Shown here: piece by piece, positions 8,116-14,830 of the stretch
Numbering within the stretch: the stretch's first letter is position 1
Layout of the letters: each line of letters starts with the position of its first letter
Assembly (NCBI GenBank): GCA_963169815.1
Contig: CAUJDC010000007.1
Coordinates: 1-36,482, forward strand
Length of the DNA: 36,482 bases
Direction: 5' to 3'
Source: Patescibacteria group bacterium
Lineage (GTDB): Bacteria > Patescibacteriota > Gracilibacteria > UBA1369
The notes under the pieces: model-generated
Databases searched by the model: none
The model's input: the letters and a program-made list of their open reading frames with translations, nothing else
What the model was told of the DNA's origin: nothing
Program-made: the position numbers and the translations under genes

Positions 8116-9749
8116 CCTTTAGCTTTACGGCTCTTTTGAGTGATGTTGAAATCGAGACGCTTATTTAAGATGAGTCTGGTTTGTGCATCTATGGCAGGAA
8201 TTGCACTCAAACAAACTGAAACTATTGGAACTAATAACCATTGTAAGAATAAGCTGACTTTTTTCCAAAGACTCTTTTGACTTTCAAATGGAATAATTCT
8301 GGCACTGATAATAATACAGATGATAATACCTATTGAGGCGATATTCATCAGATTGCTCATCATGATTGGCAAATTGTGGCTAAGGACTGTGTCTCTAAAA
8401 GCGCTATTAACAATACTTGGTACTGCTCCTGCAAATAATAAAATTACTGGTCCAGTAGCCCAAAAGAAAACGCTTTCTAAAAAGTGTAAGCATTCGTAAA
8501 CTTTTCTGCTTAAAGGAATTTCTTTGGCAGCCAACATATTGAAGACTATATATGGAAAATCGCTAACTCCCCAAGCCCAACGTCTGAGTTGTTTATACTG
8601 ACTTTTAATAGTGGCTAAATAGGAGTCACTGAGTACCGCATCCATGTATACTGGGCTGTAAATATTTTCTAAATAATGTCGACCATTATAAACAAAAAAT
8701 GCTGTCCAGAATTGTCTGGAGTCGTCTTGAACTACTTGCGTGTCCCAATAATCAAAATCGATAACCGATTGAAAACTCATGGAGCGAGAAGAGAAACTTT
8801 TGTTTTCATCTTTTCTGAGACTGACTGAGAGTTGCCAAAATGAACAAGAAATGGCTACCAGCCTATTGAAAACAGGCACATCCCAGATATTATTGTGATA
8901 AAAAGGCACTGGTTGATACCCAACCTCTACTCGATTTTCTGTTATGCAATAACGATAAGTTAATTCACTGAGGAAATACTGACTAATAACTGTGTCAGCA
9001 TCGAAACTGGATAAAATTACCTGATCATAGTTGATTTTCTTTTCATCCAAGTATTTTTTAAGTTCTTTGGCTGACCAAGTAGCATTTCCTGCTCTTCCTC
9101 TAAGCTCATTTGGCAAATTTGATGGATGGTAACTTACTAGAAAATCCATGAATTTCCAGCCGTATTCTTTTTTTAGTTGATTGTAAATATTCTCAGCACT
9201 CTCTTTTTGAGATTCTTCACAGGCAAACATGAAGATAACTTTTTTCAGATCGTAATTGCTTTGGGCATATGAGTCTAATGAGCTTTTTACCACTTCTAAT
9301 GATTCATTAGCTCTAACTAGTGTGATGCAGTGAATAACTTCACTGGGTTTTAAATAACTGTTGCTTTTTTGTAGGCGAGAAACCCTCTCTAATAGCTCGG
9401 CTTTGAATGATTTACCCTTATTTTCAAGGATAAGATGATCATAGGCATTGTCGGCCAGTTGATTCAGAATTTCTGGATGTTCTAGATCAATTAACAGCTT
9501 ATTCCAATCTACCTTTTGAGCTCTTTGGCTGAAATGGAAAGATTTAGATAGATTATAGGCAAAATGAAAAGTTCTAAATACCCAAATCAAGGTATACCCG
9601 ATAATCAAATCTGCTGTAATTACAGGAAAAAACAGTGACCCAACAATAACCAGAAAAAAGGCTGACCAGGTTAATAATCCAGGTATCATTTCTACTAAAC
9701 GCCAGTATTTGTGTCTCTTAATTAGGCTTTTGGGACTAGTCTTAGACAA
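8112..9749 (-). CDS. Membrane family-2 glycosyltransferase (cellulose synthase-like)
   Basis: A 545-residue membrane protein. Two hydrophobic segments lie at about residues 25-65, then a cytoplasmic GT-A domain with the DxD motif FDADT (D250, D252), a QDDS motif near residue 340 that may supply the catalytic acid, and the processive-type QLRRW at 387-391. Several membrane spans follow (about 415-520). These features match inverting processive GT2 enzymes that polymerise or export surface glycans; the sugar is not predictable. The start codon is TTG at 9749: the frame is open upstream to about position 9800 with no ATG, and the next ATG is about 20 codons in. Its 3' end overlaps the convergent small gene by 4 nt. 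Confidence 0.82.
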   Translation of the reverse strand: MSKTSPKSLIKRHKYWRLVEMIPGLLTWSAFFLVIVGSLFFPVITADLIIGYTLIWVFRTFHFAYNLSKSFHFSQRAQKVDWNKLLIDLEHPEILNQLADNAYDHLILENKGKSFKAELLERVSRLQKSNSYLKPSEVIHCITLVRANESLEVVKSSLDSYAQSNYDLKKVIFMFACEESQKESAENIYNQLKKEYGWKFMDFLVSYHPSNLPNELRGRAGNATWSAKELKKYLDEKKINYDQVILSSFDADTVISQYFLSELTYRYCITENRVEVGYQPVPFYHNNIWDVPVFNRLVAISCSFWQLSVSLRKDENKSFSSRSMSFQSVIDFDYWDTQVVQDDSRQFWTAFFVYNGRHYLENIYSPVYMDAVLSDSYLATIKSQYKQLRRWAWGVSDFPYIVFNMLAAKEIPLSRKVYECLHFLESVFFWATGPVILLFAGAVPSIVNSAFRDTVLSHNLPIMMSNLMNIASIGIIICIIISARIIPFESQKSLWKKVSLFLQWLLVPIVSVCLSAIPAIDAQTRLILNKRLDFNITQKSRKAKG

Positions 9750-9783
9750 TTTTTGCTTATATGGATTAAAAGACCGGAATAGG

Positions 9784-9812
9784 TTGACAATATATTATTA
9801 TTTCAGTATTAT
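9784..9812 (+). promoter_or_regulatory. Distal promoter of second sigma4-HARE gene
   Basis: TTGACA at 9784-9789, exact 17-nt spacer, TATTAT at 9807-9812. It is one of two near-perfect boxes 97 bp apart upstream of the gene at 9940. If used, it gives a leader of about 120 nt. Confidence 0.6.
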
Positions 9813-9880
9813 GGCAACTATTTCGCATTGGTGCTAGTGATTGGTAACATATAAACTGTTGAGTATGTCAAATTTCTTGC

Positions 9881-9909
9881 TTGACAACATTGTGACTAAA
9901 ACATATATT
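9881..9909 (+). promoter_or_regulatory. Proximal promoter of second sigma4-HARE gene with overlapping inverted repeat
   Basis: TTGACA at 9881-9886, exact 17-nt spacer, TATATT at 9904-9909, 30 nt before the ATG at 9940. The -35 box is also the right arm of an inverted repeat, TGTCAA (9866-9871), 9-nt spacer, TTGACA (9881-9886), which could be an operator. Confidence 0.7.
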
Positions 9910-9939
9910 CTAGCTCCGAAGCAATATTAAGAAAAAGTT

Positions 9940-11031
9940 ATGACTCAAGACGTAACCAATGTACATACACAGGAAAAGGTTAATTTGACCGCCGTGATTG
10001 AAGACTTGTTTATGGTATTAACTACCAAAGAAAAGGATGTTATTGTGAAACGTTTTTGTTTGGACAATAAGCCTAAGCAGACTTTAGAAAAAATCGGTCA
10101 GGCTTTTTCAGTTACTAGAGAAAGAGTAAGACAAATTGAAAAGATAGCTTTGGGTAAATTACGCAGAACTGTTGAAACTACTAAACTAAGCGGCATTAAT
10201 AAAACTGCCAAAGATATTTTGAAGGCTAATGGTGGCATTCTTTTAGAAAGTAAGCTTGTAGCTGAACTTATCTCTAAAATCGGTAGCACTCAGGAAGTTG
10301 AAGCTCATATTGTTAAATTGGCTCTCAATATCAATGCTGACCTGGTTAAGTTCGAAAAAACTAATGTTTACAAGCCATTCTGGAAGATGAACACTATTTC
10401 TTTTGATGATATCAAATCAGTTATTACTACTGGTATTGGTGTTTTGAATAAGAAGGGAGATACCTATAATGATGAAGAACTTGTTAAAGAAGTTCAACAG
10501 GTTTTTGCTGAAAACGGCAAACAAGTTGAGGCTAATTTTGTACTTTCTGCTATGGAAGTTGATAAGCGTGTGAAGAGAGTGGGTGAAGGTTTTGGTCTTA
10601 CGTCATGGAGACATATTAATCCAAGAAGTATCAGAGATAAAGCTTATATCGTCTTGAAAAAATCTTCTGAACCACTGCACTTCGTTGAAATTGCTAACAT
10701 GATTGCATCTTCTGGTTTTGATAAAAAAGTTGTTACTACTCAAGCTGTACACAATGAATTAATCAGATATGACCAATTCGTTTTGGTTGGTAGAGGTCTC
10801 TATGCCCTCAGAGAATGGGGTTTTAAAAAAGGTACAGTTGCTGATGTAATTGAAGGACTTCTTAAAAAGAAATCTCCTCTCACAAAACAAGAGATTATTG
10901 CTGGTGTTTTAAAACAAAGAAAAGTTAAAAAAGGAACTATCTCTCTTAATTTGCAAAAGAACCCTCAATTTGTACGCGTAGGTAGGGCTGTTTATGCACT
11001 CGATGATGCAATGAAGGGTGCGACTGCTTAA
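9940..11031 (+). CDS. Sigma-70 region 4-like HTH fused to HARE-type winged helices (paralogue 2)
   Basis: A 363-residue paralogue of the protein at 5591-6628, colinear over its whole length. Sigma region 4 is at about residues 26-79 (LEKIGQAFSVTRERVRQIE, then KLRR). The HARE-HTH domain is at about 226-295 (NPRSIRDKAYIVLKKSSEP, FVEIANMI, AVHNELIRYDQF, GRGLYALREWG) and a C-terminal winged helix at about 297-358 (VADVIEGLL to VGRAVYALDDA). As in the paralogue, sigma region 2 is absent, so it is unlikely to open promoters alone; a role as RNA polymerase-associated modulator or repressor is inferred. Two consensus promoters precede it and an intrinsic terminator follows 21 nt after the stop. A weak AAGAAAA stretch upstream of the ATG is the only candidate ribosome site. 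Confidence 0.87.
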   Translation: MTQDVTNVHTQEKVNLTAVIEDLFMVLTTKEKDVIVKRFCLDNKPKQTLEKIGQAFSVTRERVRQIEKIALGKLRRTVETTKLSGINKTAKDILKANGGILLESKLVAELISKIGSTQEVEAHIVKLALNINADLVKFEKTNVYKPFWKMNTISFDDIKSVITTGIGVLNKKGDTYNDEELVKEVQQVFAENGKQVEANFVLSAMEVDKRVKRVGEGFGLTSWRHINPRSIRDKAYIVLKKSSEPLHFVEIANMIASSGFDKKVVTTQAVHNELIRYDQFVLVGRGLYALREWGFKKGTVADVIEGLLKKKSPLTKQEIIAGVLKQRKVKKGTISLNLQKNPQFVRVGRAVYALDDAMKGATA

Positions 11032-11052
11032 TTAGTTGTATTTTTTAGTGGG

Positions 11053-11080
11053 AAGACCTATTCTCGGATAGGTCTTTTTT
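11053..11080 (+). terminator. Intrinsic terminator between sigma4-HARE gene and HIT gene
   Basis: AAGACCTAT at 11053-11061 pairs perfectly with ATAGGTCTT at 11068-11076 (9 bp, 6-nt loop), and T6 runs through 11080. It ends only 10 nt before the HIT start codon, leaving little room for a separate HIT promoter, so it may also work as an attenuator. Confidence 0.8.
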
Positions 11081-11090
11081 AGTTTCAAAT

Positions 11091-11402
11091 ATGTCTTCAA
11101 TTTTTACAAAAATCATCAATAAAGAAATTCCTGCAAAGATAGAGCATGAAGATAATTTATGTATTGTTATTCATGATATACATCCTAAGGCCCCAGTTCA
11201 TCTTTTAATTGTGCCAAAGAAAGAAATTGCGACTATTATGGATGCCAGTGATGAAGATCAGGCGCTGCTTGGACATTTGCTAATAGTTGCGCGAGATATG
11301 GGTAAGAAGCTTGGTTTGGAAGGATATAAGTTACAGTTTAATGTCGGCTCAAAAGGAGGTCAGGAAATTTTTCATATTCATTTGCATTTACTTGGCAGCT
11401 AA
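11091..11402 (+). CDS. HIT family (Hint-like) nucleotide hydrolase
   Basis: A 103-residue cytoplasmic protein of the histidine triad family. The catalytic triad motif is H95-I-H97-L-H99-L-L, and the N-terminal IFTKIINKEIPAKI block is typical of Hint-type enzymes, which hydrolyse purine nucleoside phosphoramidates and AMP-lysine. The in-vivo substrate in bacteria is uncertain. The length is slightly shorter than most Hint proteins because the chain ends soon after the triad (LGS). It starts 10 nt after a terminator and is followed 21 nt later by tRNA-Leu on the same strand, so the two may share a transcript. Confidence 0.92.
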   Translation: MSSIFTKIINKEIPAKIEHEDNLCIVIHDIHPKAPVHLLIVPKKEIATIMDASDEDQALLGHLLIVARDMGKKLGLEGYKLQFNVGSKGGQEIFHIHLHLLGS

Positions 11403-11423
11403 CATATATTTTTAGCACTTTCT

Positions 11424-11509
11424 GCTGGGGTGGCGAAATTGGCAGACGCACTAGCCTTAGGAGCTAGCGCCCAAAAGGCATGGAGGTTCAAGTCCTCTCC
11501 CCAGCACCA
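11424..11509 (+). tRNA. tRNA-Leu (anticodon UAG), CCA encoded
   Basis: Acceptor GCTGGGG (11424-11430) pairs with CCCCAGC (11499-11505), followed by A and an encoded CCA. Anticodon stem CTAGC/GCTAG encloses the loop CTTAGGA with TAG at 11458-11460. A long variable arm (GCC...GGC) marks a class II tRNA, and the T arm has TTCAAGT. All stems pair. Confidence 0.97.
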
Positions 11510-11516
11510 AAAAGTT

Positions 11517-12743
11517 TTAACTAGTAAGTCCAATATAAGGTAAATAAAGACGACTGATCGGGTCTACATCTGATCGACTTTTCATAGTACTGCCCAAAGT
11601 GATGGTTTCGCGACCGTATTTGTCGGTGATGGAGTCAATCTGTTCGAATAAAGAGATTTGGCCTGGGGTTTCTAATTCATTTGGAAATAGCTTTGGATTT
11701 AGCTCATCTGAATGATAGAAGCCTGAAGTGATTATTCCTGAACTACGGTAAGGCAGGTCTGATTGATAAAGTAAATCGAAAGCATTTTTGACTAGTTTTA
11801 CTATGGCGATCTCTGAGTTGAGTTCCTCTGGTAAACGTATTTCTTGCCCATAGGTTTTGTAGTCTTTACCGCGGAGCATTAGAGTTACGTAGGTAGTTTT
11901 AAGCTTCTTGCGACGTAGATGCCAGAAAGCCATGGAGAGATTGGTGAGAACTTGCTGATAAATAAATGCTTTGTCGGTACTAACTTTGAAAGAACGGGTG
12001 CGGGCAAGAGATTTTGGTAATTCATCTTTAGAATTTACTGGCCGGGCAGAATAGCCCGAAAGCTCCATCTGCATCTCGAGGCCTATTTTACCGAGTAGTT
12101 TCTGGAGTTTCTCTGGAGAGCTTTGGACGAATTCTAAAGGAGTGTTAATGCCATGTTTTTGAAGTAAAGCTCTGGTGTTACTACCGAAGCCCTTGATATC
12201 GCTCAAAGTTCTTGTAGCTAAAAACTTTTCAATATCTTTGGCACCGACAACTGTTAAACCATCTGGTTTTTTAAAGTTGCTGGCCGTTTTGGCTAACACC
12301 TTGGTATTGGAAAGACCAATCGATACAGTGATACCGAGATGTTTCTTGATGGTGTCTTTGATATCCTGACAGATTTCCCGGTAGGGTTTACGGTACAGGC
12401 GGCGGAGTCCTTTTAAATCGATGTAGCATTCGTCGATGCTGGCTACTTCAACGTCAGGAGTGAATTGATGAATGATTTCCAAAAAGCTGCGCTGATAAAG
12501 TAGGTAGCGACGGAAATTTCCTGGGACTACAACCACTTCAGGATGGGCTTTTTTGGCTTCCCAAATAGAAACCCCGGTTCCTATACCATATTTTTTGGCC
12601 TCGTAGCTGGAAGCGATAACGCATCCTCCGCCCATGCCAGTAACTAGAACTGGCTTGTCTTTGAGTCTTGGGTCATAGGCCTGCTCAACGGATGCGAAGA
12701 AAGCGTTGCAGTCGATGTGGGCTATGGCTGTGGGATAGGAAAT
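11517..12743 (-). CDS. dinB: Y-family DNA polymerase (DinB/Pol IV-like), apparent ATT start
   Basis: Error-prone translesion polymerase, about 408 residues. Motifs: IAHIDCNAFFASVEQ at the N-terminus (first metal-binding Asp), EVASIDECYIDL (catalytic acidic pair), a helix-hairpin-helix around LSDIKGFGSNTRALLQKHGI, and the little-finger domain to the end, where TPGQISLFEQID resembles a beta-clamp-binding motif. The first ATG (12635) lies after the N-terminal catalytic block, so it cannot be the true start. Between the in-frame TAA at 12768-12770 and 12635 there is no ATG, GTG or TTG. Homologues typically begin MSYPxAIAHID, which aligns with the codon ATT at 12743. It lies 42 nt downstream of lexA on the same strand and is probably SOS-controlled through the lexA promoter. 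Alternatives are an ATA start at 12725, a lost start codon or a base-call error. Confidence 0.85.
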   Translation of the reverse strand: MSYPTAIAHIDCNAFFASVEQAYDPRLKDKPVLVTGMGGGCVIASSYEAKKYGIGTGVSIWEAKKAHPEVVVVPGNFRRYLLYQRSFLEIIHQFTPDVEVASIDECYIDLKGLRRLYRKPYREICQDIKDTIKKHLGITVSIGLSNTKVLAKTASNFKKPDGLTVVGAKDIEKFLATRTLSDIKGFGSNTRALLQKHGINTPLEFVQSSPEKLQKLLGKIGLEMQMELSGYSARPVNSKDELPKSLARTRSFKVSTDKAFIYQQVLTNLSMAFWHLRRKKLKTTYVTLMLRGKDYKTYGQEIRLPEELNSEIAIVKLVKNAFDLLYQSDLPYRSSGIITSGFYHSDELNPKLFPNELETPGQISLFEQIDSITDKYGRETITLGSTMKSRSDVDPISRLYLPYIGLTS

Positions 12744-12785
12744 TCTGTTAAGTATAGTAGGAATAGATTAAATAATATGCTTGCC

Positions 12786-13436
12786 TTAGCTTAGATAGCG
12801 GCGGACTGTGCCTATGACGATTCCCCAAATCTCAGTCCCCTCCTCTAATTTGATTTGATAATTCTGAGAGCTTTCAGCTTTGAGATACTTCTGGCCATTT
12901 TCTTCGATGAGACGTTTAACGGTAAAGCCGCTTGGTAAGTGAGCCACGATAATTTGACCTGGCTTGGCATCTGTTCTTTTTTCTACCAAGAGAAGATCAT
13001 CTGGCATAATTCCGGCCTTTTCCATGGAATTTCCTCGCACTTTGAGAGCGAAAGTGTTAGAAGGACTGCGGATTAGATACTGATCAACGGTAAGCATTTC
13101 GCGACCAGCGTCTTCAGCTGGGGCTTGAAAGCCAGCTGGGACGCCTTCTGGGTAATATGGGATAGAAAAGGCTGCTTGAACTGCCTGCGTGATTTTACTG
13201 AAAAAATGGGGTTTTTCGGTGATACCAGTTATTTTACCTTTGGTATTTTTCTTTAAATAACCTTTTTTGATTAAAGACTGAAGATGAGAAAAGACTGTAT
13301 TAGACGATTTCAGACCGAGTAATTGATTGAGGTCTCTAGTAGATGGAAAGTATCCCTCTCGCTCGTAAAAGGCCTTGATTTGACTCAATATCTGCTTTTG
13401 TTTGGGGGTTAAATGGTCTTGGGGCCAACGAACCAT
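12786..13436 (-). CDS. lexA: LexA-type SOS repressor with self-cleaving S24 peptidase domain
   Basis: 216 residues. The N-terminal winged helix (residues 1-70: LTPKQKQILSQIKAFYEREGYFPS, LGLKSSNTVFSHLQSLIKKGYL) is the LexA DNA-binding domain. The C-terminal S24 domain has the scissile Ala101-Gly102 (VPAGFQAPAED, close to the UmuD form), the nucleophile Ser137 in GNSM and the general base Lys174 in FTVKRL. All autoproteolysis residues are present. Known role: binds SOS boxes and is cleaved when stimulated by RecA filaments on single-stranded DNA. The promoter contains a Gram-positive-type SOS box, so the gene is autoregulated. It is followed by dinB, an arrangement like umuD-umuC or lexA-dinB pairs. 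Confidence 0.93.
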   Translation of the reverse strand: MVRWPQDHLTPKQKQILSQIKAFYEREGYFPSTRDLNQLLGLKSSNTVFSHLQSLIKKGYLKKNTKGKITGITEKPHFFSKITQAVQAAFSIPYYPEGVPAGFQAPAEDAGREMLTVDQYLIRSPSNTFALKVRGNSMEKAGIMPDDLLLVEKRTDAKPGQIIVAHLPSGFTVKRLIEENGQKYLKAESSQNYQIKLEEGTEIWGIVIGTVRRYLS

Positions 13437-13459
13437 GGTAAATTGGTTAAATTTACCAT
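13435..13459. repeat. Inverted repeat covering the lexA start codon and leader
   Basis: ATGGTAAAT at 13435-13443 and ATTTACCAT at 13451-13459 are perfect 9-bp arms with a 7-nt centre. The repeat spans the expected transcription start and the lexA initiation codon (13436). It could be a second operator or an mRNA hairpin hiding the start codon. It does not match the SOS box. Confidence 0.7.
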
Positions 13460-13488
13460 ATGATATAGAACAGTCGTTCTATTGTAAA
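13460..13488 (-). promoter_or_regulatory. lexA promoter with SOS box in the spacer
   Basis: On the minus strand, TTTACA (13488-13483), 17-nt spacer, TATCAT (13465-13460). The palindrome ATAGAAC-N4-GTTCTAT at 13465-13482 fills the spacer exactly. Its core GAAC-N4-GTTC is the LexA (DinR) box of Gram-positive bacteria. LexA binding here would directly exclude RNA polymerase, giving SOS autoregulation and, by position, control of dinB. Confidence 0.88.
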
Positions 13489-13505
13489 GATGAATTATGA
13501 ATTAA

Positions 13506-14714
13506 CTATTTATTGGCTAAGAATTTATCTTTTTCGGTGTTTTGAGCAATGATGCGGCGAGTATCAACACGAGAATTTAGAATCGCTGCTAATTCCTGGC
13601 GGGTAGAAGGTCCAGCAGTTCCGGCTCCAAGGGTGGTTTCGTTAGCAATAAGTCCCCTACTTTGCTGAAATTTGAAAACTGCATGTGCTGTAACTTCTCC
13701 ATAATAACCGGTTGGTTCGATGCCGAAAAGATTTAATTTCTTAAGTTCTGTTTGTAATTCTAGAACGGCTTGGCCAGAATCACCCAATTGGAGGTCACGA
13801 TCCAAGAAACTAAGGCCATTACCAGCTAAGAGGATTTTTTCGGATTGAACGTCCCCTGCTGCAGCTTGTGCTACTGGAAGGAGATTTTCTTGATGATTGA
13901 CGGATGGGGAAAGACCATTTAAAGCTTTGTTCAGGATTTTTCTGGTTTGAGGTCCAAAGAAACCTGCTCCAAAATCATTGTTGGAATCGATAATTTCGTA
14001 ATCTAATTGGAATTTCAAAGTAGAGTTATACAAATCCTGATCAAAAGTATCATTTATAGTTTCTTTGAAATAACCGAGTTTTTGGAAATTTTGTTTGATT
14101 GTGGCAATTTCTGAATCCTGGTCGCCAATACCGTAATCAGCAGGATTGTCTACTGAAGTTACAGCAGCGGAGTGACTTGGCAGATCGGCTGATGAAATGG
14201 TTGATAAATCGATATTCTCTTCGATATTGGAATCTACTCCATAAACTACTACCTTCACATTACGACGGCCCCAACGTAAGGCACGATTAAGGCCTTCGTC
14301 TCCTGAGCCCATCCAGACATCGAGACGATTGAATTTCTGCCCTCTTTCGCCAGCAGAAACAATAGCGCCACCACGATCGTGTACGGCGACAGTTCCAATT
14401 CCTGGAATAAGCATCTTTGTTCCGAAAGGAATGGTCTTTGGAGCAGCGATCATACCAGGAAAAACTGGAGTACCGTCAGCACCATGAGTACCATTACCAT
14501 TGAGCTTTTTATCTGCTTCTAGAGAGCCTTTAATATAACGCTTTTGTCCTTCTATTGGAGAATAATAAGCAGTGATAGTGAAAGTCGTCTCGTAGGGAAA
14601 GATTTGTACTTCTGAAATACTATCTTCCGCATCTTGAGCGAAAGCCATCCCTGGTGCGAGTCCGAGCAAAGCTGCCAAGATAGTGAAATGAATTTTTAAT
14701 GACGAAGATTTCAT
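13506..14714 (-). CDS. Secreted 3D-domain protein with two peptidoglycan-binding domains
   Basis: A 402-residue exported protein. The signal peptide occupies residues 1 to about 26 (KIHFTILAALLGLAPGMAFA). Residues about 45-160 form a 3D (double-psi beta barrel) domain like those of MltA, RlpA and YabE/Rpf2-type proteins, with VAVHDRGGAI and RLDVWMGSGDEGLNRALRWG; the acidic residues HDRG, RLDVW and the later GSGDE fit the three-aspartate signature. Two PG_binding_1 repeats follow at about 205-262 (LGYFKETINDTFDQDLYNSTLKF) and about 312-378 (ELQTELKKLNLFGIEP, YYGEVTAHAVFKFQ). Likely role: a peptidoglycan-cleaving lytic transglycosylase-like enzyme at the cell surface. The ATG at 14714 follows an extended -10 promoter and an 18-bp palindrome. 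Confidence 0.88.
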   Translation of the reverse strand: MKSSSLKIHFTILAALLGLAPGMAFAQDAEDSISEVQIFPYETTFTITAYYSPIEGQKRYIKGSLEADKKLNGNGTHGADGTPVFPGMIAAPKTIPFGTKMLIPGIGTVAVHDRGGAIVSAGERGQKFNRLDVWMGSGDEGLNRALRWGRRNVKVVVYGVDSNIEENIDLSTISSADLPSHSAAVTSVDNPADYGIGDQDSEIATIKQNFQKLGYFKETINDTFDQDLYNSTLKFQLDYEIIDSNNDFGAGFFGPQTRKILNKALNGLSPSVNHQENLLPVAQAAAGDVQSEKILLAGNGLSFLDRDLQLGDSGQAVLELQTELKKLNLFGIEPTGYYGEVTAHAVFKFQQSRGLIANETTLGAGTAGPSTRQELAAILNSRVDTRRIIAQNTEKDKFLANK

Positions 14715-14719
14715 CGGTA

Positions 14720-14750
14720 GGATTTATTGATAAATCCCATTATTATAGCA
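14720..14750 (-). promoter_or_regulatory. Extended -10 promoter and palindrome upstream of the 3D-domain gene
   Basis: On the minus strand TGC-TATAAT (14750-14742) is an extended -10; the -35 is poor. Between it and the ATG at 14714 lies GGATTTAT-TG-ATAAATCC (14720-14737), perfect 8-bp arms. It would sit over the transcription start and leader as an operator or RNA hairpin. Confidence 0.55.
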
Positions 14751-14830
14751 TAAAAAAGACCTTAATCGGCCACACTAGCCTTGTCAGATCTAGAGGGTAT
14801 TGTTTAATTCAAAGTCACTAAAAAGTCAAA

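Noticed and set aside
14752-14771. Minus-strand terminator of the second TraG-like gene (GGCC, 6-nt loop, GGTC, then T6)
   Set aside because: Only four base pairs including a G-U; too weak to list, although the T tract is suggestive.
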